From Thiohalocapsa sp. (GTDB lineage Bacteria; Pseudomonadota; Gammaproteobacteria; Chromatiales; Chromatiaceae), in NCBI GenBank assembly GCA_028277725.1, contig JANQFX010000034.1:1-64000 (forward strand): DNA of 64,000 nucleotides. The letters run 5' to 3'. Below the pieces are notes generated by a model that was given only the letters and a program-made list of their open reading frames with translations, had not been told where the DNA came from and made no database searches. The number at the start of each line of letters is the position of its first letter. Positions within the stretch are counted from its first letter, which is position 1. Shown here piece after piece: positions 29,592 through 38,807 of this stretch. The position numbers and the translations under genes were made by a program.

Positions 29592-29941
29592 TCTGGTGTT
29601 TGGCCTGGTACTGGGTTGCAGTTCGGCTGCCGGTGGTCGGCGCAGCCGTTCTCCGTTTGTCGTGCTCCGCGCCATGGAATCCCCGCAATGGAGGGACGCA
29701 CCCGCTACTCAGGCGAATGACGGACGCGAATGGTTATTATTGAGTCAATCAGAGGTTGCTTATTTAATTATTCACTGCGTTCGCCAATGCGCTCATGCCG
29801 CGAACGCTCACCAGCGGGAATTACAGCAGGAACCCCAACGACCGGCAATAAACAAGATTGATCCGGCTCATGTGAATAAGCGGCGCCACCCGCAACAATG
29901 CCGACGCCGCAATCAGCAGGTAATAACCATGGGAGGAGCTG
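29592..29941. promoter_or_regulatory. Divergent promoter region of the two multiheme cytochrome loci
   Basis: This 350-base gap separates the HAO-type gene (minus) from the five-heme cytochrome gene (plus). An AT-rich island at about 29725-29790 stands out from the GC-rich surroundings and probably holds promoter elements. The sequence TTGATCCGGCTCAT at 29858-29871 agrees with the FNR consensus at eight of ten defined positions, about 70 bases before the five-heme cytochrome start. This is weak support for redox control. Confidence 0.45.
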
Positions 29942-31249
29942 GTGAAATCACTGCATCGACTGGGTGGCCTTGCGCTGTCCGCCCTGGCGTCCGTCGGGGG
30001 CTTCTGGGTCGGCTCGGCGCAGGCCGAGGAGAACATCCATCACCTGTCCTCGGAGGTGTGCGCGAACTGCCACCAGGACATCTACAAACAGTGGCGGGGC
30101 TCCATGCACGCCAACAGCACGGCGCTCAAGGACCCGATCCACGGCACCTTCTATAAGATGGTCATCGGCGAGCCCACCGAAGAGGGCGTGACCATGAAGG
30201 GTACCGACAAGTACCCGATCTGCCTGCAATGCCACGCGCCCAACGCGGCCAAGGACGGCAAGACCAAGCTTGATGCCATGGCCGCCTACAGCGAGGGCGT
30301 CAACTGCGTCGCCTGCCATACACTGAAGCGCTTCAAGGGCGTGCGCGCCGACGACGGCAAGCTACGGCTCGGCCTCAAGGCCTACGAGATCAGCGACACC
30401 CTGCAGGCGCCCCAGGGCATCAACAACGGCTTGGCGCAGCTGGCCTCGGCGAGCGATGACCTGTTCGGCGGCCTCGGTGTCGGCGGCGGTGCCGACTCAC
30501 AGAAACCGAATCCGCACCTGGGCGAACCGGTGGAGTTCGAAGGAGAGGAGATCCCGGCCCTGCCGATGGAGGCCAACCCGCGCTTGCTCAAGACCTCCGA
30601 GTCCTGTTGGGGCTGCCACGACCAGCGCAACAACGCCCACGGGGTGCCTCTGTGCCAGACCGGCAACGAGTATATCGACAGCAAGACCAATGTGAACTGC
30701 CTATCTTGCCACATGCCCATCAGCAACGGCATTGCCGATCACAGCATGGGTGGCGGCCACGACCACGCCATGCTCAGGCGCTCCGTGGTGTTCGATGTCG
30801 ACAGCAAGCTCGACGGCGATGTCCTCAAGACCAGCGTGTACCTCAAGAACCAGCAGCCGCACGCCATGCCGACGGGCGCGCCCTTCCGCAACATCTATGT
30901 CAAGCTCACGGCCTACGACGACACAGGCGAGCCGATCTGGCAGAACGCCGAGGACCACCCCGCCAAGTCCGATCCCCAGGCCTACCTGTCCTATGCGCTT
31001 AAGGACGACGAGGGCATGCCCGCACCGCCGCCGAAGGCGACCCAGCCCGGCGACGACACCCGTCTGAAACCGCATGAGGAGCGCGTCCTGGAGTACGAGA
31101 TCCCAGCCGAGGGTGTCGCCCTGGTGCGCGGCGAGCTGTACTACAACCTGCTCTGGCCGAGCCTGGTGGAGAAGTTCAGCCACCTGCCGGAGGATCTTAC
31201 CGAGCCGGTACTGATCGCGGAGTCGGAGCAGTCCGTCGACACGCAGTAG
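29942..31249 (+). CDS. Five-heme cytochrome c (cytochrome c554-like)
   Basis: The 435-residue protein starts at a GTG just after a strong GGGAGGAG ribosome site. A signal peptide ends near AQA. Five CxxCH motifs follow: CANCH, CLQCH, CVACH, CWGCH and CLSCH. The N-terminal part (SEVCANCHQDIYKQWRGSMH) matches the cytochrome c554 family of multiheme electron carriers. The C-terminal 170 residues have no heme motif and look beta-rich. It is divergent from the HAO-type/NapC-type pair, so the locus contains the same three protein types (HAO, c554, cM552) that make up the hydroxylamine module in ammonia oxidisers. Confidence 0.82.
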   Translation: MKSLHRLGGLALSALASVGGFWVGSAQAEENIHHLSSEVCANCHQDIYKQWRGSMHANSTALKDPIHGTFYKMVIGEPTEEGVTMKGTDKYPICLQCHAPNAAKDGKTKLDAMAAYSEGVNCVACHTLKRFKGVRADDGKLRLGLKAYEISDTLQAPQGINNGLAQLASASDDLFGGLGVGGGADSQKPNPHLGEPVEFEGEEIPALPMEANPRLLKTSESCWGCHDQRNNAHGVPLCQTGNEYIDSKTNVNCLSCHMPISNGIADHSMGGGHDHAMLRRSVVFDVDSKLDGDVLKTSVYLKNQQPHAMPTGAPFRNIYVKLTAYDDTGEPIWQNAEDHPAKSDPQAYLSYALKDDEGMPAPPPKATQPGDDTRLKPHEERVLEYEIPAEGVALVRGELYYNLLWPSLVEKFSHLPEDLTEPVLIAESEQSVDTQ

Positions 31250-31553
31250 CCTAACGAGGCCAAGGAAGGCGATCTTACGGGGCGCGGGACGCGTCCCTGT
31301 CCACACCCCGCTGCAGAGTCCTGCAGGGCGCGCCGTTCGCATCCCCGCCCGGGGCGCAACGCCCCCAGCGAACGCTGACGGATCATGGTCCGACGAACGG
31401 TACCCGAGCCCGACGAGTGCATCGATTCCTGGCAACAGTGCGACCGGTCGCACAGCGATGGCTGTGCCGATCCACTAGGATTTGGGCTACCTCAGGCGTT
31501 CGTCGGATCGTGCGTCCCGACATCAGCCTCAGCAGATTCGGTGGCGGTCAACC
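31250..31553. other. Intergenic region before the pilus gene cluster
   Basis: This 304-base region separates the five-heme cytochrome gene from fimT and should hold the pilus cluster promoter. It contains a perfect hairpin with arms GCACAGC (31450-31456) and GCTGTGC (31461-31467) and a GATG loop. No riboswitch core that I know fits around it. No open reading frame is convincing. Confidence 0.4.
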
Positions 31554-32204
31554 ATGAACACCCATCCAACAGCAACAAGTTCCCCCTGCAGCTCGCGCCG
31601 CCCTTGTGCCATGCGACGCCAGGATGCGCCTCGCCCCGCAGCGCGAGCCCGCGCAGGCTTCACGCTCGTGGAACTGATGATCACCATCTCCATCAGCGTC
31701 ATCCTACTCACGGTGGGCATGCCCGGCTTCTCGGCGATGATCAAGAACCAAGTCCTGTCCGCCGAGGCGCGGACCTTCTCCATGACACTCGCGTTGGCGA
31801 GGTCGCAAGCACAATCGCGAAAGACACAGATGGTGCTCTGCAAGAGCCCCAACGGAACCAGTTGCAGCAGGCTCAGCACCGACTTCTGGGAGTCTGGCTG
31901 GATTCTGTTCGTCGACGCCGACGTCGACGGCACGCGGGACGTCGGCGACGACGCCGAGACCATCCTGCGTCACTTCGAGGGCCGGGGCAACGGATTCCGC
32001 CTCAGACCAACGGCCGCATACACGAACTACATCGCCTTCGGGCTAGACGGACGGGCCTTCGGTAGTGGCGATACGACCCCTCCGACGTCGGGCAGCTACC
32101 GTTTCTGCGACGCTAGGGGTGCCGACCATGCTCGTACCGTCACGATTTCCCCAATCGGCCGCAGCCGCGTGGCGCAAGGTCTTGGCGCTCCGTCATGTCC
32201 CTGA
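31554..32204 (+). CDS. fimT: FimT/GspH-family minor pseudopilin
   Basis: The 216-residue protein has a long basic leader and a type III prepilin signal: cleavage before Phe in AGFTLVELMITISISVILLTVGMPGF, with the conserved Glu at +5. The GspH/FimT domain follows, ending with SPIGRSRVAQG. FimT-type proteins are minor components of type IV pili and can bind DNA. The leader of about 35 residues is longer than usual, so the in-frame Met at MRRQDAP may be the true start. It begins the minor pilin cluster and precedes pilV by about 33 bases. Confidence 0.85.
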   Translation: MNTHPTATSSPCSSRRPCAMRRQDAPRPAARARAGFTLVELMITISISVILLTVGMPGFSAMIKNQVLSAEARTFSMTLALARSQAQSRKTQMVLCKSPNGTSCSRLSTDFWESGWILFVDADVDGTRDVGDDAETILRHFEGRGNGFRLRPTAAYTNYIAFGLDGRAFGSGDTTPPTSGSYRFCDARGADHARTVTISPIGRSRVAQGLGAPSCP

Positions 32205-32237
32205 TGCCCGGCGGTCTATCCATTTGGAGCATTGACC

Positions 32238-32855
32238 GTGGTGGACGCACCCAATCCACGCATCCGCACGCAGCACCGGCGGTTCCCGTCACAACAGGGG
32301 CTCTCGATGATCGAGGTCCTGGTGGCCGTCTTCATCTTCGCCTTCGGCGGCATGGCCGCGGCAACCATGCAAATCCTCGCGGCGCAGGCAAATCTGGAGG
32401 CGATGCAACGTACCCAAGCAGTCCATCTTGCAACCGACATACTCGAGCGCATGCGCAACAACGCACGGGCGCTCGCACAGTACGACAGTGCTGCCGACGC
32501 CGACTGGACCGTCCTCGGTAACGCGACTCGAGGCAGCGAACCGACACCCCATTGCGACACGGCCGCCTGTTCCTCGTCCGAAAGGGCTGCGCACGACCTC
32601 TGGGTCTGGGAACGCGCCCTCGACGGATACGACGTCGAGCGCGAAAACGGCTCGCCTGCCGGCGGCCTCATCCGGCCCACCGGCTGCATCCGCAACACCG
32701 GCAACGGACGCATCGAGCTCGCCGTAGCTTGGTACGGGCGCCGCGACAAGGTGAACTCCCATGTCGCCACCGAGTGCACCGCAGAGGGCCGCTATGGGGA
32801 TGCCGATCAGTTTCGGCGAGTCCTACGATTCCGCACTTACATCACGCCGCTATGA
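32238..32855 (+). CDS. pilV: Type IV pilus minor pilin PilV
   Basis: The 205-residue protein carries the prepilin signal QQGLSMIEVLVAVFIFAFGGMAAATMQ, with cleavage after Gly and Glu at +5. It has four cysteines in its C-terminal domain. Size, position between fimT and pilW, and the domain MQRTQAVHLATDILERMRNNARA fit PilV. A GGAG ribosome site eight bases before the GTG at 32238 supports that start over the TTG at 32232. Its stop overlaps the pilW start (ATGA). Confidence 0.87.
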   Translation: MVDAPNPRIRTQHRRFPSQQGLSMIEVLVAVFIFAFGGMAAATMQILAAQANLEAMQRTQAVHLATDILERMRNNARALAQYDSAADADWTVLGNATRGSEPTPHCDTAACSSSERAAHDLWVWERALDGYDVERENGSPAGGLIRPTGCIRNTGNGRIELAVAWYGRRDKVNSHVATECTAEGRYGDADQFRRVLRFRTYITPL

Positions 32856-33964
32856 CCATCAACCGCAAGAGCGCAAGAAACATGCGCCCGTCCCTCATCC
32901 AACAAGCTGGCCTGACCCTGGTCGAGCTGATGGTCGCGATGCTGCTCGGCTTGTTCATCGCCGGCGGATCCCTTGGTCTATTCGTCACAAACAAGGCCGT
33001 CTACACGGACACCGGGCGCAACACGGAGCTTCAGGACAATGCCAGATTTGCTCAACAGTACCTCACCGACGATATCCGTCATTCGTTCCTGTTTGGCGGC
33101 GCCACCAGGGATACCACGAGCATCCGCAACGCACTCGCGTCCGCCAATGCCTCCATCGCCGGCTACTGTACCGAAGACTCCGAAAACCCAAGACCAATGG
33201 CGGGGGCCTTTTCCCTGGGCTCAGCGGTCTACGGGACGAGCGCCGTCTCCGGCGAGGCCATCCGTTGTATTGCCGACGCCGCGCAAGTCAGTGGCCTACC
33301 GTCCGATGTATTGATCATAAAAATGGTCGATCGTGAGCCACTCGATACCAAAACCGCCCTCACTCCCGGTTCTGTCTATCTTACCGCAAACACGATCGCT
33401 GGGGACTTGCGCCTCTTCTCCGACTCCAGCACGGCCATGCCGGTCGTCTCCAAGAACTGTAAAGGACTAACGGACTGCTACCCCTACGGCCTCTACTGGA
33501 GATTCCTGTACCACGTCTACTACATCCGTGATGCCAATCCCCTGGACGACCAACCCCCGACGCTTTCCCGCAAAACTCTACAATGGACGAGCGAAACGGG
33601 CATGACACTAGAGGTGGAGGATCTCGTAGAGGGTGTCGAAGCCATGCGCGTGCAATTCGGCGTTCGCAAAGACGAAGAATCGGACACGGACACCATACTC
33701 CACTTCTATTCTGCGGCCAACGTTCCCGATATAGAATGGGAAAATCAGAGGTTCGAAGCAGTCCGAGTAGCCCTGTTATTGCGAAGTTTACATCCGGACC
33801 GATCATATAGCGACACGTCGACCTATGTCCTCGGAGACGTCGAGGCCGACTTCGCCACTGGCTCGTTCGCAACGAATCTCAGCCAAGGGGCTGAACTGCG
33901 CAATTTCCACCGTCGAGTCATCACGGATACGATTTGGTCTCGCAATCGTTCTATCATTGAATGA
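32852..33964 (+). CDS. pilW: Type IV pilus minor pilin PilW
   Basis: The 370-residue protein has a prepilin signal at residues about 18-45 (QQAGLTLVELMVAMLLGLFIAGG) and the PilW domain with DNARFAQQYLTDDIRHSFLFGG and ALLLRSLHPD. It overlaps pilV by four bases and precedes pilX. The codon use and G+C of this and the next two genes look somewhat lower than their neighbours, though I have not measured it. It should be processed by PilD and assembled at the pilus tip complex with PilX, PilV and PilY1. Confidence 0.88.
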   Translation: MTINRKSARNMRPSLIQQAGLTLVELMVAMLLGLFIAGGSLGLFVTNKAVYTDTGRNTELQDNARFAQQYLTDDIRHSFLFGGATRDTTSIRNALASANASIAGYCTEDSENPRPMAGAFSLGSAVYGTSAVSGEAIRCIADAAQVSGLPSDVLIIKMVDREPLDTKTALTPGSVYLTANTIAGDLRLFSDSSTAMPVVSKNCKGLTDCYPYGLYWRFLYHVYYIRDANPLDDQPPTLSRKTLQWTSETGMTLEVEDLVEGVEAMRVQFGVRKDEESDTDTILHFYSAANVPDIEWENQRFEAVRVALLLRSLHPDRSYSDTSTYVLGDVEADFATGSFATNLSQGAELRNFHRRVITDTIWSRNRSIIE

Positions 33965-34038
33965 TGCGCCCGGAACAGGCGCAAATTCAGGTCGGGTCAG
34001 CAAGACCCTAGCTCCGCCACGACAGATGTCACCGCCAC

Positions 34039-34593
34039 ATGAGAGATTGGACGAGATTTATGCCAATGACGAGCACCCCCGACTCTCGTGGCTTCGCGCT
34101 CGTTACCAGCCTGATCATCCTCGCCATGCTCGCCTTGCTCGGAGCTGCAGCGATGACGGCGACCAATACCGAGCTACGCGTCGCCGGCGACTCCGAAGAC
34201 AGGGCCCGTTCGTTCGAGGCGGCCGAAGCAGGACTCAATGCGGCTTTGACCATCGTCGCCACCGACCTGGCTCGACTGCCCCTTTCGGGTGGCAGCCTCG
34301 ACATAGATTTCACGTCCCTGGGCGATCAGAACCCATTACAGCACCTTCTCAGTGACGCCGCGGGAGCTGGCTCCAACAACAGCGATAACGATATGCCTGT
34401 TGTTACCGCCACCATCAGCGGAGATCCGAAGGGCAAGTGTGCGCGATCAGCGGATGCCTCCAGTGACGATCTCCTCGGTTGCAGCGCGTTCGCCTTGACG
34501 AGCACACACCACAAGGGGACCGAAGATGATCCCCGGGGGCATTTCTCGACAACGGTCCAGATGGGCGTAACGACCCAGCGAATCAAGGACTGA
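34039..34593 (+). CDS. pilX: Type IV pilus minor pilin PilX
   Basis: The 184-residue protein has the PilX N-terminal pattern SRGFALVTSLIILAMLALLGAAAMTATNTELRVAGDSEDRARSFEAAEAGLNAAL. The membrane helix is followed by the N-terminal PilX motif, with no Glu at +5, as is normal for PilX. Start could be here or at Met 34060. It lies between pilW (75 bases) and pilY1 (157 bases). It is expected to work with PilY1 at the pilus tip. Confidence 0.86.
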   Translation: MRDWTRFMPMTSTPDSRGFALVTSLIILAMLALLGAAAMTATNTELRVAGDSEDRARSFEAAEAGLNAALTIVATDLARLPLSGGSLDIDFTSLGDQNPLQHLLSDAAGAGSNNSDNDMPVVTATISGDPKGKCARSADASSDDLLGCSAFALTSTHHKGTEDDPRGHFSTTVQMGVTTQRIKD

Positions 34594-34750
34594 CGACCGT
34601 TCGAGATCCGAAACTCTGCATGATACTGCGACACTACATATCGACTGCAGGCGGATTTGCAGATCGCGGCCGCCAAAGATATCCGTGCGGTGCGTTGGTA
34701 TATTCGGGTGGACGAGCCGCCCAGAACGCACTCGAATGGGGAAACACCCA

Positions 34751-37700
34751 ATGACTCGCCGTTCCGCTCTCTGTCTCAGCTTCTTCTTGGGCTTCGCGCT
34801 AGGTTGTCCGACACTGGCTGACGACACGGAGATCTTTCTAACGCAGTTCAGTGGGACCGGCCAGAGTAGCGGTCGGCCAAAGGTGCTTATTCTCTTCGAC
34901 AACTCCGGAAGTATGCGCGACGGTGTTCCCAACGCCAAGCCCGACTTCGACCCGGCAATCGACTGGACCACCTACGACGGTGCCCCGGACAACTTCGTAC
35001 ACTCGAGGATCTACTGGTCCTTCGACGGCGACCCACCGATCGAGTCCACGGATCGCTATGTGCCCAGCACCTCGAATCAATGCGCGACCGCTGTGACACC
35101 CCTCACCGAAACCGGTCGTTACACAGACTACGTCCGCGTCTGGCGAGAGGGTCAGGGAATCATTGGCACGGAAACTTGGGACGAATGCGATTGCCAGTAT
35201 CGGTTCTCCGGTTCGTCGAGATGGTATCGCTCCCGTTATCAAATCGGCGAGGAGGACTGTCTATCCCGTAATCGACCCGGTTTGAGGTACCGCTGGCGGT
35301 GCGAAACGAGAGAACGCGACGTATTCGGAACACGCGATATGTGGCGGTCCGTTGAGGACAACAACGATACCAGGGCGACGATCCATCTGGAATGCGCTGC
35401 AGATATTGACGCCGACGACCCGAGCAACCCCAACGCCGACGATGGATGGGCGAGCGATACGGATGGGCCGTTCCGCGTGAGTGCCGTCGGTGCACCTTGG
35501 GCGAGTTGGGATCAGCGTCATGACGGAGACCTCGTTAGGACCTTGTTTACAGGCAACTATCTCGCCTGGTACTACAATGACGACTTGATCGAGAATCGGA
35601 CCAAAATGGAGATCGCACAGGATGTTGTCACTGAAATGATCGCGAACAATCCGCAGGTCGATTTTGGCGTTATGTTGTTCAATCATAACGATGGCAATGA
35701 CAGCAACGACGAGAACGGCGGACGCGTCGTCCGCCATGTGACGCGCATGGAGCAGTCCGACCGTGATGCGCTAGTGAGCCTTATCGAAGGGCTTTCGCCG
35801 GAGACCTGGACGCCGTTGTGCGAGACCTACTACGAGTCGTATCGCTATATCGCCCGTCCGGGCGGGCGCGATCAAACGGTTCTGTTTGGCGACGATGACA
35901 GCACCCGGCAGCCTTATCGTGACCCCTGTGCCGAGAATGAGGCGGGCAGCTGTTCTAATGACGGCAGCTACAATTCACCGATGGGAGATTGCGAGAACCT
36001 CTATGTCGTCGTGATGACCGATGGCAAACCGACCTATGACACGGCCGCTAATTCACGCATCAAGTCGCTGCTCGGTCTGTCGGAGTGCGCGACATTCCCC
36101 ACGGATCACAGGAACGACGACTTGCAAGAGAATTGCATGCCGGCGCTAGCTCGACACATGTTCGAAAGTGACCTCGACGACGACTGGAAGAACGGTGATC
36201 AACGCGTCATTACGTATACAATCGGATTTCTGATCGATCAGGACATTCTCAGCCAGACGGCGGAGTTCGGCGGTGGCACTTACTACACCGCCTACAATGC
36301 CCACGAACTCGCGGACGCGTTCCAGGCGACGCTGACTGAGATACTGTCCAGCAATACCTCTTTCGCTGCTCCCGCCGTCGCCGTGGACGCCTACAACCGG
36401 ACCAAGAGTCTAAACGCCGAGTACATCGCGATGTTCCGTCCAAAAGCGAGTCCACGCTGGCCGGGCAACCTGAAGAAGCTAGAGATGCAACGAATCGCGG
36501 GGACCATCTACGAGGAAGTTGTCGACAAGAATGGCGTTCGAGCCATCGACCCTGTCTCCGGACATATCAAGGACACGGCGACGACCTTCTGGACGACCGA
36601 GGGCGTCGATGGAATGGAGGTCGATCAGGGCGGCGCCGGCGAGCGTTTGATCCTGCGCAACCCCACGACACGCACAATCTTCACCAACACCGGCGAAGAC
36701 GGGACATTAGAGGACTTCGTAGTGGGCAACGACAACTTGACAGCCGCAATGGTTGGTGCAAGTGATGCTACGAAGAGGTCCAATTACATCAACTGGGCAC
36801 GCGGTATCGATGTGCTCGACGAGGATAGCGACGACGACACCACGGACGCACGCCCATGGATCCTTGGCGACGTGATGCATTCCACTCCAGAGGCGATCAA
36901 CTACGGCGGCTCCGGCGACGCCGACGTTCGTATCGTATTCGGCACGAATGCCGGCTTCCTGCATATGATCGACGCCGAGACCGGCGAGGAGTCCTGGGCC
37001 TTCTTCCCCAAGGAGCTGGGCTCTATCATTTCCACGCTGTACGACAACGCCCCGCACGAAGAGCATCCCTATGGTATCGATGGAAGCCCAGGGGTCTGGA
37101 TCAATGATGTCGATGGGGACGGCGATATCGTCGTGGCGGACGACGATCAGGTACTGTTGTTCTTCGGTTTGCGCCGTGGCACCGAGAGCACGGAGGCGAC
37201 CGGCGGCGGCTACTACGCCCTGGACATCTCGGACCCGGACAACCCAAGCTTCCTGTGGCAGGTGGATCAGAGCGACATACCGGAGCTCGGCCAGTCCTGG
37301 TCTCGTCCCGTACCAACCTTCGTGCCTGGCCACGATCACCCGGTCGTGGTGTTCGGCGGAGGGTACGACAGCAACAAGGACCTGCTGAGTGTCGGTACAG
37401 CAGACAGCGTTGGGCGGGGCATTTTTGTACTCAACGCCCTCACGGGGGAACTGGTATGGAGCGTTTCCCCCGATGCCGGCTCCGACACAAATCTGCAAGA
37501 GACACGCCTGCTCCATAGCGTGCCGGCACGGGTCACGGTTCTGGACAGCAACGGCGACCACGTGACGGACCGCATGTACTTTCCGGATACGGGAGGTAAC
37601 CTTTGGCGGGTGGACCTTGTCAACGGGAACAAGGCCAACTGGAGCATCTTCAAGCTCGCGTCCCTCGGCGGGAACACCCTGCAAACCGACCGCCGGTTCC

Positions 37701-38446
37701 TCCACGGCATCGATCTCTCGGTGACGAAAACGGGCGCACTCGACTATGAGGCGCTCGCCATCGGCAGCGGCAATCGCGCACATCCGCTGGACCGGGACGC
37801 GCAGAATCGCTTCTACCTGTTGCGTGATACAGGTACCCAAAGCGCAAAGCATATACCCAACGATGGCGATTCGAGTACCAATGCCTGTGAAAGCGCCAAC
37901 CTTGAACCGGCCGGCTTGCCGTGTCGTGAAGTTCCGGCCCTGATCACGGAAGCCGATCTCTATGATGCCACCGACAATTTGGTGCAGGACGGCACGGATG
38001 AGGGGCGCGGCGCGGCACGCTTGGCCTTGGCGTCGGCTGGTAGTGGCTGGTTTATCGATCTGGAGCGGACTGGTGAAAAGAGCCTGTCGCGTTCCATCAC
38101 GTTACAGGGTACCCTGTTCTTCACCACCTACGTGCCGCCCGACCCGCTGGACCCTGAGGCGGAACACGTATGTCGCCCGTCAGAGGGCACCGGCTTTCTG
38201 TACGCCGTGGGCCTGCACGATGCATCGGCGAAGTATGATTGGGCGCAGCCCCAAGACGGCGATCTCCGCAAGGCCGACCGAAGCAAGAAGATCAAAGACC
38301 ACATTCCCGACCACCCGGTCGCTTACTTCGGTAAGGTCGAAATCGGTCTCGTCGGTGTCGGTGCGGGTACCGATAGCACTGGAATCGAACGGACCAGCCT
38401 CGCGTTGACTGTGGGGCCCGCGTACTGGATGCAGCAGCGGGACTAA
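34751..38446 (+). CDS. pilY1: Type IV pilus tip adhesin/assembly protein PilY1
   Basis: The 1231-residue protein has a signal peptide, an N-terminal von Willebrand A domain with the MIDAS motif DNSGSM (Asp50 to Ser54), and a C-terminal PilY1 beta-propeller. A calcium-binding loop NDVDGDGDIVVADDD lies in the propeller, matching the loop known to control retraction in Pseudomonas PilY1. The vWA domain is expanded by Cys- and Arg-rich inserts (residues about 120-200). GGGGAA lies seven bases before the ATG at 34751. PilY1 acts at the cell surface at the pilus tip in adhesion, twitching and surface sensing. It sits in the usual order after pilX. Confidence 0.93.
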   Translation: MTRRSALCLSFFLGFALGCPTLADDTEIFLTQFSGTGQSSGRPKVLILFDNSGSMRDGVPNAKPDFDPAIDWTTYDGAPDNFVHSRIYWSFDGDPPIESTDRYVPSTSNQCATAVTPLTETGRYTDYVRVWREGQGIIGTETWDECDCQYRFSGSSRWYRSRYQIGEEDCLSRNRPGLRYRWRCETRERDVFGTRDMWRSVEDNNDTRATIHLECAADIDADDPSNPNADDGWASDTDGPFRVSAVGAPWASWDQRHDGDLVRTLFTGNYLAWYYNDDLIENRTKMEIAQDVVTEMIANNPQVDFGVMLFNHNDGNDSNDENGGRVVRHVTRMEQSDRDALVSLIEGLSPETWTPLCETYYESYRYIARPGGRDQTVLFGDDDSTRQPYRDPCAENEAGSCSNDGSYNSPMGDCENLYVVVMTDGKPTYDTAANSRIKSLLGLSECATFPTDHRNDDLQENCMPALARHMFESDLDDDWKNGDQRVITYTIGFLIDQDILSQTAEFGGGTYYTAYNAHELADAFQATLTEILSSNTSFAAPAVAVDAYNRTKSLNAEYIAMFRPKASPRWPGNLKKLEMQRIAGTIYEEVVDKNGVRAIDPVSGHIKDTATTFWTTEGVDGMEVDQGGAGERLILRNPTTRTIFTNTGEDGTLEDFVVGNDNLTAAMVGASDATKRSNYINWARGIDVLDEDSDDDTTDARPWILGDVMHSTPEAINYGGSGDADVRIVFGTNAGFLHMIDAETGEESWAFFPKELGSIISTLYDNAPHEEHPYGIDGSPGVWINDVDGDGDIVVADDDQVLLFFGLRRGTESTEATGGGYYALDISDPDNPSFLWQVDQSDIPELGQSWSRPVPTFVPGHDHPVVVFGGGYDSNKDLLSVGTADSVGRGIFVLNALTGELVWSVSPDAGSDTNLQETRLLHSVPARVTVLDSNGDHVTDRMYFPDTGGNLWRVDLVNGNKANWSIFKLASLGGNTLQTDRRFLHGIDLSVTKTGALDYEALAIGSGNRAHPLDRDAQNRFYLLRDTGTQSAKHIPNDGDSSTNACESANLEPAGLPCREVPALITEADLYDATDNLVQDGTDEGRGAARLALASAGSGWFIDLERTGEKSLSRSITLQGTLFFTTYVPPDPLDPEAEHVCRPSEGTGFLYAVGLHDASAKYDWAQPQDGDLRKADRSKKIKDHIPDHPVAYFGKVEIGLVGVGAGTDSTGIERTSLALTVGPAYWMQQRD

Positions 38447-38474
38447 TTCCCGCGCTGCATAGACAGAATCTGAA

Positions 38475-38807
38475 ATGACCAAGAGATCGCTTATCAGTGC
38501 CATGCTGGGCGCGGCCGTGATGTTCTCCGGCGCCAACTGCGCGCTCGGCCAATTCATGCCACCGCTGAGCGCGGACACTCCAGAGTACAAATGCCATGTG
38601 CTGTCGTCCGTGAACGGAGTGACAGTAATCCGTTTCTACGACCGTCGCGATCTGCCCGCCCGTTTCTCGGACGCGGAGACGGTCGGACGTGCAGCGATTC
38701 CGGACTCCTTGCGCAACACGCTGAGCGCAGTCTACGAATGCGTGTTAGCCTCCGAGACCTTTTCCAATCCCTTCGCCAATTCCCTGGAACAACAGGTACC
38801 GCAGTGA
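38475..38807 (+). CDS. Small secreted protein between pilY1 and pilE
   Basis: The 110-residue product has a signal peptide (residues 1-25, ending CALG-Q) and two cysteines (KCHV and YECV) that may form a disulfide in the periplasm. I do not recognise the family. The gene follows pilY1 by 28 bases, and its TGA overlaps the GTG start of pilE, so it is coupled to pilus genes. This argues for a role as a pilus assembly or accessory factor. Confidence 0.7.
   Translation: MTKRSLISAMLGAAVMFSGANCALGQFMPPLSADTPEYKCHVLSSVNGVTVIRFYDRRDLPARFSDAETVGRAAIPDSLRNTLSAVYECVLASETFSNPFANSLEQQVPQ

Noticed and set aside
29750-29765. TTGAGTCAATCA as an FNR box
   Set aside because: Spacing between half-sites is one base too short for the FNR consensus.
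31440-31475. c-di-GMP riboswitch before the pilus cluster
   Set aside because: Only one short hairpin with GCACAGC arms is present; the conserved GEMM core and tetraloop receptor are missing.
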